Shown: one piece after another, positions 17,192-23,450 of the stretch
How positions within the stretch are numbered: position 1 is the stretch's first letter
Layout: each line of letters begins with the position of its first letter
DNA from: M3007 sp041741155
GTDB lineage: Bacteria; Bacteroidota; Bacteroidia; Chitinophagales; Saprospiraceae
Assembly: GCA_041741155.1 (NCBI GenBank)
Contig: JBGSKO010000070.1
Location: forward strand, 1 to 23,450
DNA length: 23,450 bases
Reading direction: 5' to 3'
The notes under the pieces: generated by a model
What the model saw: the letters and a program-made list of their open reading frames with translations, nothing else
What the model was told of the DNA's origin: nothing
Databases searched by the model: none
Program-made: the position numbers and the translations under genes

Positions 17192-17776
17192 TCAAACCAG
17201 CACCTGCTCGATGACCTGCACCGCTCCCGGCGCCATTCCGGCCAATATCCCTTCGCCAAGCCGGTGTTTGCCCAGACCGATCCGCACCAGGCGCAATACA
17301 GGAAAACCTACAGCAGCGCACATTCGGCGCACCTGCCTGTTTTTTCCTTCCGTCAGCGTAATCTCCAACCAGCAGTCCGGCACGGACTTGCGCACCCGGA
17401 TGGGCGGTTCGCGCGGCGGCAGGTCGGGCGGTGTTTTCAGCAAACGCACAGGGGCGGGGCTTGTGCGGTGTATTTTTCCATTGATTCGGATGTCCACACC
17501 GCGACGAAGTTGATCCAGGTCTGCCTCCGTTGGCAGGCCCTCCACCTGTACCAGATAGATTTTAGAAATATGATTTTTGGGATTCAGCAGCTTGAAATTC
17601 AAGGCTCTATCATCGGTAAGCAGCAGCAACCCCTCGCTGTCGGCGTCGAGGCGGCCGACGGGGTAGGCATCCTTCGGAAATGAAAAGGCCAAGTCACGCA
17701 AGGTGACTTGGCCCTCCTGCTCGGGAGTAAATTGGCTGAGCATGCCGAATGGTTTGAAGACGAGGAAGTAATGCAT
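17192..17776 (-). CDS. rluE: RsuA/RluE-family pseudouridine synthase
   Basis: This 194-residue enzyme isomerises a uridine in RNA to pseudouridine. The family signature GRLDADSEGLLLLTDD (41-56) carries the catalytic aspartate D44, and the later LTEGKNRQVRRM element is also conserved. There is no N-terminal S4 domain, which together with the short length points to the RluE branch (23S rRNA U2457 in E. coli), although the actual target cannot be read from sequence. The ATG at 17776 lies 15 bp after the clpC stop, so it probably shares the clpC transcript. No terminator-like hairpin is visible after its TGA. Confidence 0.9.
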   Translation of the reverse strand: MHYFLVFKPFGMLSQFTPEQEGQVTLRDLAFSFPKDAYPVGRLDADSEGLLLLTDDRALNFKLLNPKNHISKIYLVQVEGLPTEADLDQLRRGVDIRINGKIHRTSPAPVRLLKTPPDLPPREPPIRVRKSVPDCWLEITLTEGKNRQVRRMCAAVGFPVLRLVRIGLGKHRLGEGILAGMAPGAVQVIEQVLV

Positions 17777-17791
17777 GTCTTCCGTCTCCTG

Positions 17792-20395
17792 TTACGCCAC
17801 GGTCGGGTCGCTCTCTTTACTCTCCGGACTTTCTGTGCTCTCTTTTTGTTTCGTCTTCTTCTTCTCCGCTTCAAAGGCAATAATCAATCCGCTCTTGTCT
17901 TCATTGAGCGTAGCTTGAAGCGCTGCGCCTTCTGCAGGATTTTCACTCAGGATAAATTCTGCGAGCGGATCCTCGATGTATTTTTGAATAGCGCGGTGCA
18001 GCGGGCGGGCGCCAAACTGCGGATCGTAGCCTTTTTCCGCTACAAACTCCTTGGCTTCGTCCGATAGCGCGAGGGCTATTTTCAGGTTGTCCAGGCGCTT
18101 CATCAGGCCACCCAGGGCATTGTCAATGATCTTGAAGATTTCCTCGCGGCCCAACGCATTGAACACGATTACATCGTCCACGCGGTTGAGAAATTCCGGC
18201 GAGAACGTACGCTTGAGCGCGTTCTGGATCACAGTCTTGGAATTGTCTTCAGCAGCCTCCAGACGAGCTTTGGTAGCAAAACCGACTCCCTGGCCGAAAT
18301 CTTTCAGTTGGCGCACCCCGATGTTCGAGGTCATGATAATGAGGGTGTTCTTGAAATCCACCCGACGCCCCAGCCCATCGGTCAATTGACCATCGTCCAG
18401 CACTTGCAGGAGGATATTGTACACGTCCGGGTGTGCTTTTTCGATCTCGTCGAGCAGCACCACGGAGTACGGTTTGCGGCGCACGCGCTCGGTGAGCTGG
18501 CCGCCTTCTTCGTAGCCGACGTATCCGGGAGGCGCACCGATGAGGCGGCTTACGGAGAATTTTTCCATGTACTCGGACATATCAATACGCACGAGGGAAT
18601 CTTCGCTGTCGAACAAATACCGGGAAAGCGCCCGGGCCAATTCTGTTTTACCTACACCGGTTGGGCCGAGGAAAATGAAGGAGCCAATTGGCTTCTTCGG
18701 GTCTTTCAGGCCCACACGGTTGCGTTGGATGGCTTTGGATATTTTGAAGATCGCGTCGTCCTGGCCGATGACCATTTTGCGCATATCGTCGGCCATGTGT
18801 ACGAGTTTTTTGCTTTCGCTGGTCGCAACTTTATTGACCGGGATACCGGTCATCATAGCTACCACTTCAGCGATATCGTCCTCTTCGACGGGATAGCGTT
18901 TGGACTTGCTGTCTTCCTCCCATTCGACCTTGGCGAACTCCAGCTGGCGCACGAGTTTGCTTTCCTGATCGCGCAGGTTAGCGGCCTCTTCGTACTGCTG
19001 GTCTTTCACAGCCCGGTTTTTTTGCTCCTTCAGCGCCTCGATTTTTTTCTCTAATTCCTCGATGTGCTTGGGCACATTGATATTTTTCAGGTGCACGCGG
19101 GCGCCCACTTCGTCGAGTACGTCAATGGCCTTATCGGGCAAGAAACGATCGGTGATGTAGCGGTCGCTAAGGCGTACGCAGGCAATAACAGCCGCTTCGG
19201 TATACAGGACGTTGTGAAACTCCTCGTACTTGGACTGGATGTTTTTGAGAATATGGATGGTATCCTCCTGGCTGGGCGGGTCCACCATTACTTTTTGGAA
19301 ACGGCGGTCGAGCGCGCCATCCTTTTCGATGTACTGGCGGTACTCGTCGAGGGTGCTGGCTCCGATGCACTGGAGTTCGCCGCGGGCAAGGGCGGGTTTG
19401 AAGATATTGGAAGCGTCGAGTGAACCGGTAGCGCCGCCTGCACCCACGATGGTGTGGATTTCGTCAATAAAGAGGATGACATCGCGGCTTTTTTCCAATT
19501 CATTCATGATCGCCTTGATGCGCTCTTCAAACTGGCCGCGGTACTTGGTGCCGGCCACAAGTGCGGCGAGATCAAGCATGACGATACGTTTGTTGAACAG
19601 CGTACGGCTCACCTTTTTTTGCATAATGCGCAGGGCAAGGCCCTCCACAATGGCTGTTTTGCCCACACCCGGCTCGCCGATCAGAATAGGGTTATTCTTT
19701 TTGCGGCGGCTCAAAATCTGGCTTACACGTTCGATCTCCGTCTCGCGTCCGATGATTGGGTCGAGCTTACCTTCTTCGGCGAGTTTGGTGATGTCCCGGC
19801 CAAAATTATCGAGTACAGGTGTACGACTTTTTGGCTGGCTCTTTTGGCTGCCGCTGGAGCGGTAGCCGCGTTCGTCTTCTTCGTCGTACTCGCCGGAGCC
19901 TTCATTAGCAGCGGAGGCGAACAGGTTGGGGTGCGCGAGATCTTGCTCAGAGCGCACATATTCGAGTTCCTTTTTAAAATTGTCGTAGTCCACGTCGTAT
20001 TCGTTTAAAAGTTTGGTCGCAAATGTGTCCGGATGTTTGAGCAGGGAAAGCATCAAATGTTCCGGAAAAATTTCTTCACTCTTGAGCAGTTTGGCTTCCA
20101 GAAAGGTCACCTTTAGTACGCGCTGCACCTGAGTAGTCACTTGGAATTCGCCGACGAAGAGGTTATCGGCCGGCGGGTAGGCGCTGTGGCGCGGGATGGA
20201 GCGTTCGAGGCGTTTTTTCAGGTCGAATACATCCACCAAAAGCGCATCGAGTACCCGAACCGGCAGACTGTCCCGCTCGGCAATGATACCGAGGAGCAAG
20301 TGTTCGGCGCCGATATAGTCATGCCCCAGCCGGCGGGCTTCCTGGCCGCTCTGGTGGATGATCTGCTTGACGACAGGTGAAAACTTTTTGTTCAT
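17792..20395 (-). CDS. clpC: AAA+ Clp protease ATPase subunit ClpC
   Basis: This 867-residue cytoplasmic unfoldase feeds substrates to ClpP. The order is: double Clp-N repeat (1-150); an acidic/serine linker; first AAA+ domain with Walker A GEPGVGKT (240-247), Walker B FIDE (to 312) and pore loop KYRG (284-287); a middle coiled-coil with a UVR-type segment (QQYEEAANLRDQE, 466-478); and second AAA+ domain with Walker A GPTGVGKT (577-584), Walker B LLDE (to 650) and pore loop GYVG. The UVR-bearing middle domain separates it from ClpA and from ClpB. The frame is open upstream to a GTG at 20470, but the ATG at 20395 starts the family-typical MNKKFSPVVKQI. The C-terminus (KQKESTESPESKESD) is a low-complexity charged tail. 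It is divergent from hpf. Confidence 0.96.
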   Translation of the reverse strand: MNKKFSPVVKQIIHQSGQEARRLGHDYIGAEHLLLGIIAERDSLPVRVLDALLVDVFDLKKRLERSIPRHSAYPPADNLFVGEFQVTTQVQRVLKVTFLEAKLLKSEEIFPEHLMLSLLKHPDTFATKLLNEYDVDYDNFKKELEYVRSEQDLAHPNLFASAANEGSGEYDEEDERGYRSSGSQKSQPKSRTPVLDNFGRDITKLAEEGKLDPIIGRETEIERVSQILSRRKKNNPILIGEPGVGKTAIVEGLALRIMQKKVSRTLFNKRIVMLDLAALVAGTKYRGQFEERIKAIMNELEKSRDVILFIDEIHTIVGAGGATGSLDASNIFKPALARGELQCIGASTLDEYRQYIEKDGALDRRFQKVMVDPPSQEDTIHILKNIQSKYEEFHNVLYTEAAVIACVRLSDRYITDRFLPDKAIDVLDEVGARVHLKNINVPKHIEELEKKIEALKEQKNRAVKDQQYEEAANLRDQESKLVRQLEFAKVEWEEDSKSKRYPVEEDDIAEVVAMMTGIPVNKVATSESKKLVHMADDMRKMVIGQDDAIFKISKAIQRNRVGLKDPKKPIGSFIFLGPTGVGKTELARALSRYLFDSEDSLVRIDMSEYMEKFSVSRLIGAPPGYVGYEEGGQLTERVRRKPYSVVLLDEIEKAHPDVYNILLQVLDDGQLTDGLGRRVDFKNTLIIMTSNIGVRQLKDFGQGVGFATKARLEAAEDNSKTVIQNALKRTFSPEFLNRVDDVIVFNALGREEIFKIIDNALGGLMKRLDNLKIALALSDEAKEFVAEKGYDPQFGARPLHRAIQKYIEDPLAEFILSENPAEGAALQATLNEDKSGLIIAFEAEKKKTKQKESTESPESKESDPTVA

Positions 20396-20653
20396 GTATT
20401 TGTCGAAAGATAAGTGGATCAAATAAATACGTTGTACCGAAAACGATTTTTGGGCGGACCGCACAAACACGGGGCAAGTTTAGGCCTATCGGCGATTAAA
20501 ATTCAATTTTTATTTGTGTTTCGAGTTTGGGTTTAACAAAAAAAACGGCAGACGGTTGTTTACCAAGTTCAAGAGGTCTTATTCGATTTTCAAAAAAAAC
20601 CGATCTTGGCCGCCAGGAACAAAATTAATCATTCATCCATTAGCATTTAGAAT
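20396..20653. other. Divergent intergenic region clpC/hpf
   Basis: These 258 bp separate two divergent stress-related genes and must hold both promoters. The region is AT-rich with several A/T runs (near 20538-20546 and 20591-20598). No exact TAnnTTTG box was found on either strand. The nearest match is TATCTTTC (minus strand, 20405-20412), which lies only 9 nt before the clpC ATG and would leave almost no leader. No CIRCE-like inverted repeat or RNA gene was recognised. Confidence 0.5.
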
Positions 20654-20941
20654 ATGACCATCAACATCCAAAGTGTACATTTTAAAGCGAGTGACGATCT
20701 GCAACAACACGTACAGGAAAAAGTCGGTAAACTCTTCGAACACAACGACAAAATCGTCCGGGCAGATGTCACGCTCTTCGAGGACGGCGGCGCCCCGAAC
20801 AACCAATACTGCGAGATTCGACTGATCGTTCCCGGCAATGACCATATTGCCAAAAAAGCCGCTCCGACCTACGAAAAAGCCGTACACGACACCGTGGATA
20901 CGCTGCTTAAAATTTTGCGCCAGCAAAAGAAGAAAATTTAA
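20654..20941 (+). CDS. hpf: Ribosome hibernation-promoting factor, short HPF/RaiA family
   Basis: The 95-residue protein has the beta-alpha-beta-beta-beta-alpha pattern of the S30AE family, which binds the small ribosomal subunit in slow growth and blocks the mRNA/tRNA channel. MTINIQSVHFKASDDLQQHV opens the fold; KVGKLFEHNDKI and EIRLIVPGNDH follow; the lysine-rich C-terminus (ILRQQKKKI) is typical. It is the short form, without the C-terminal dimerisation domain of long HPF. The start is the only sensible ATG, closely preceded by AT-rich sequence without a Shine-Dalgarno, as is usual in Bacteroidota. An intrinsic terminator candidate lies 47 bp downstream. Confidence 0.93.
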   Translation: MTINIQSVHFKASDDLQQHVQEKVGKLFEHNDKIVRADVTLFEDGGAPNNQYCEIRLIVPGNDHIAKKAAPTYEKAVHDTVDTLLKILRQQKKKI

Positions 20942-20987
20942 ACACGCTCTTTATGCCATAATTGCTGGTCATCGGAAGTTTTTGGGT

Positions 20988-21019
20988 CAAAGGAACGATC
21001 ATCCTTTGGCATCTTTTTT
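20988..21019 (+). terminator. Intrinsic terminator after hpf
   Basis: A stem CAAAGGA / TCCTTTG (20988-20994 and 21002-21008) around a 7-nt loop, extendable outward by a G-U and a G-C pair, is followed after a short spacer by six T residues (21014-21019). It lies between hpf and the patatin gene, so the two are likely separate transcripts. Confidence 0.7.
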
Positions 21020-21076
21020 ACCTAAAGTCCCACTCCAGCAATGCGGGCTCTAAAAAACCCGTTTCCGCCGGCAACC

Positions 21077-23299
21077 ATGAAAAAACGACGTAGCATTTTC
21101 TTCTTTTTACTTTTTGCAATTGCGGCTACAGCGCAACAGCCTCTTCGTGTTGGTGTAGTTTTCAGTGGTGGCGGCGCCAAGGGCGTTGCCCATATCGGCG
21201 CCCTGAAGGTATTCGAAGAAGCGGGCATCCGGATTGACTACATCGGTGGAACGAGTATGGGCGCCATTGTCGGCGGCCTGTACGCAGCCGGGTGGTCCGC
21301 TACACAATTGGACAGTATTATGCGCGCCAATGATCTGGGGGAAATTATGCAGGATCGCACCATCCGAGCCTACCAGTCCTTTTTTGAAAAACAATACGGG
21401 GAAAAATATGCGCTTTCCCTCTCTTTCCGCGATTTCAAAGTGGCCCTGCCGCAAGCCTTTTCCAATGGCCAAACGGTGTTCGATTTTATGAGCCATCTCA
21501 CCGACCGGGTGAGCGGTATCGAGGATTTCAGCCAGCTACCTATTCCCTTTTTGTGTATTGGCACCGATGTGAGCAACGGCACCCAGGTTGTACTTGAACG
21601 CGGCAATTTAGCCCGGGCCATGCGCGCCAGTGGCGCCTTGCCGGGCGTACTCGCGCCGGTGGAAGTAGAGGGGCATCTGATCGCCGATGGAGGCGTGGTC
21701 AACAACTTTCCCGCCCGGGAAGTACGGGAGAAAGGTATTGACATCATCATCGGTGTGACGGTGGAGGCGGGTCTGTACCGAAAAGACCAACTCCAGTCCA
21801 TCGAAAAAATCATCGAACAGGTGGGCTCCTTTCGCATGGAGGCGCGTTCGCGCGAACAGATAGAATTCTGTGATTTGGTTATCCGACCCGATGTCACCGG
21901 CTACGGCGTTACCTCCTTCGACGCTACCGATTCCATTTTGCAACATGGCGAACAGGCCGCCCGCCAACACTGGGAATGGCTGACAGACCTTGCCCGCCGG
22001 CAACGGGAAGCCCCTCAACCACCAGTCCGCACACCGAATCTGCTCACCGGCGATTGCCCTATGTTCCTGAGCGCCGTTCAGGTGGCAGACAACAGGGCAA
22101 TCACGACACCAACGCTATTGAGTAAATTTCCGGGCGAGCCCCCCTGTGAAATGTCCTTTTCCCAGTTCCGCGATGGCGTCAACGCGCTTTATGCCACAGG
22201 TGATTTTCAATTTATTGACTACCACTTCGCCACGGAGCCCGGTGATATACGAACCGTATTCATTCATCCAATGGTAAAACCCGGCTACGAACGTAGCCTG
22301 CGCCTCGGGCTGCATTTCGATAATGTTTATAAAAGCAGCCTGTTGCTCAACGCCACGTTCCGCAACCTGCTGTTTCGAAATTCCATCGCAGCATTTGATG
22401 TCATCATCGGGGACAAACCGCGCTACAATGCGCACTACTTTGTGGACCGTGGCAGAAAAACAGGATTCGGCATCAATTCCCGCCTGAACAGCGTGGACCT
22501 TTTCGTAGACCTGCCCGTACAAGTAGATATTGGCGGCAATATTTCGGTGCAAAACCTGCTCTTCGACCTCACCGATTTTAGCCATGAGGCATACCTGAAT
22601 TTTGCATCCAACAACACGTTTGCAACAGGCCTAGCCGCCGAAATGAAGTTTTTCAAAACCGCTACCTCGCAAGCGGTGAACTACCTGACGGACGAAAAAT
22701 ACATTGACGAGCGCGGATGGTACGCCGCTGCCCGGGCTTTTTTCCGATACGACAGCCGGAACCAACTCTTTTTCCCGCATACCGGTTCTATTATTCATCT
22801 GGATGTACGCGGCATCAAACCCATCACCTCGGTCAAATTTGAAGGCGATACCCGGAAGATCGGCATGAACATAGATTTTCGTATCCAAACGGTTCGACCG
22901 CTGGCGCAGCGGCTCACCGCTACTTTCTCCGCCGATGCAGGCATCACCCGCGGCACACCCGCCCCACCCTACCGCTACTTTCTCGGAGGCATCAACCGCA
23001 ACCTGATCAATAACTTCCGGCCTTTTGTCGGGCTGCCTTTTGCCAAAGCATCCGGCAATAACCTGTTCAGCACGGGCATCGCCTTGCAGTACCAGTTGTT
23101 TAAAAATCACTACGTCACACTCAGTGGCCACGTCGCGTCGCTCACCGAGGCGCTTCAGCCTTTTTCTACAAGCAAAGGGCTCTTCCGCAGCGCCGGCTTG
23201 TCCTACAGTCTGGATACGCCGCTTGGCCCGGTCGAGGTGACCTACGGGCAGTCGAACAGAGGCGGGGAAGTGTATTTCAACCTGGGATACTGGTTTTAG
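21077..23299 (+). CDS. Patatin-like phospholipase fused to outer-membrane beta-barrel (PlpD-like)
   Basis: The ATG at 21077 (740 aa) directly opens a signal peptide (MKKRRSIFFFLLFAIAATAQ); an ATG 12 codons earlier adds only a poor leader. The patatin domain (about 24-300) has oxyanion motif SGGGAKG (30-36), nucleophile S60 in GTSMG and catalytic D204 in IADGGVVNNFP. Residues about 330-400 resemble one POTRA domain (FRDGVNALYATGDFQFIDYH). The rest, to an aromatic C-terminus (YFNLGYWF), has the alternating pattern of a BamA/FhaC-type 16-strand barrel. This is the type Vd (PlpD-like) layout, in which the barrel exports or displays the lipase. Its role here is unknown: outer-membrane lipid turnover or a secreted lipase are both possible. 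It is unrelated in layout to the patatin encoded at 14191-17034. Confidence 0.92.
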   Translation: MKKRRSIFFFLLFAIAATAQQPLRVGVVFSGGGAKGVAHIGALKVFEEAGIRIDYIGGTSMGAIVGGLYAAGWSATQLDSIMRANDLGEIMQDRTIRAYQSFFEKQYGEKYALSLSFRDFKVALPQAFSNGQTVFDFMSHLTDRVSGIEDFSQLPIPFLCIGTDVSNGTQVVLERGNLARAMRASGALPGVLAPVEVEGHLIADGGVVNNFPAREVREKGIDIIIGVTVEAGLYRKDQLQSIEKIIEQVGSFRMEARSREQIEFCDLVIRPDVTGYGVTSFDATDSILQHGEQAARQHWEWLTDLARRQREAPQPPVRTPNLLTGDCPMFLSAVQVADNRAITTPTLLSKFPGEPPCEMSFSQFRDGVNALYATGDFQFIDYHFATEPGDIRTVFIHPMVKPGYERSLRLGLHFDNVYKSSLLLNATFRNLLFRNSIAAFDVIIGDKPRYNAHYFVDRGRKTGFGINSRLNSVDLFVDLPVQVDIGGNISVQNLLFDLTDFSHEAYLNFASNNTFATGLAAEMKFFKTATSQAVNYLTDEKYIDERGWYAAARAFFRYDSRNQLFFPHTGSIIHLDVRGIKPITSVKFEGDTRKIGMNIDFRIQTVRPLAQRLTATFSADAGITRGTPAPPYRYFLGGINRNLINNFRPFVGLPFAKASGNNLFSTGIALQYQLFKNHYVTLSGHVASLTEALQPFSTSKGLFRSAGLSYSLDTPLGPVEVTYGQSNRGGEVYFNLGYWF

Positions 23300-23380
23300 G
23301 CAAAATAGGAAACATGAGTCATCCCGAATTTTTCGAGCGTGTTCAGAGAACTGTGTCAAACCTACCGAGAGATATTTTTA

Positions 23381-23421
23381 ACACAGACAAACGCAGACTG
23401 CTACACAGACAAACACAGAGT
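23381..23421. repeat. Short direct repeat near right edge
   Basis: Two 19-bp copies, at 23381-23399 and 23403-23421, share ACACAGACAAAC and a similar second half (GCAGACT versus ACAGAGT). The window ends with TCTGTGT (23444-23450), the reverse complement of their ACACAGA core. The flanking 23300-23380 holds no gene I can support. It may be the edge of an intergenic repeat or a small mobile element that continues outside. Confidence 0.5.
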
Positions 23422-23450
23422 GTAACTTATTTAAAATCAAACTTCTGTGT

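Overview
The window looks like a chromosomal segment of a Bacteroidota bacterium, most likely of the Saprospiraceae/Lewinella type. This is inferred from four things: TAnnTTTG promoter boxes, a mosaic secreted M43 protease with PKD and FG-GAP modules, a CcmE with the CxxxY heme motif, and a protein ending in what looks like effector-associated domain 11 (EAD11). Coding density is high. No gene-free stretch exceeds 300 bases (the longest is 258), and I saw no tRNA, rRNA, CRISPR array or complete insertion sequence.

Most genes lie on the minus strand. Reading from right to left, they are: clpC and an RsuA/RluE-type pseudouridine synthase (20395-17192); a four-gene cassette (17034-10518) of a membrane-anchored patatin with a TPR-like N-terminus, an exported HEIGH metallopeptidase with an unassigned C-terminal domain, a four-TM protein with an EAD11-like tail, and a second exported HEIGH metallopeptidase with a TPR tail; rlmF; ccmE-ccmF (cytochrome c maturation); and a very large secreted M43 metalloprotease, which runs off the left edge (5925 to <1) with no stop codon inside the window. 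On the plus strand, right of clpC, are hpf and a patatin with an outer-membrane barrel (PlpD-like). A 30-codon peptide ORF at 9350-9442 is uncertain.

How they work together: ccmE and ccmF act in the same periplasmic heme-attachment pathway. clpC and the divergent hpf are both stress/stationary-phase functions. The 10518-17034 cassette is the best candidate for an undescribed system. Its genes are tightly spaced and all point one way. They pair a lipase and an EAD11 signalling adaptor predicted in the cytoplasm and inner membrane with two homologous proteases predicted on the other side of that membrane. Its function is not shown by the sequence; conflict/cell-death signalling and envelope maintenance are both possible.
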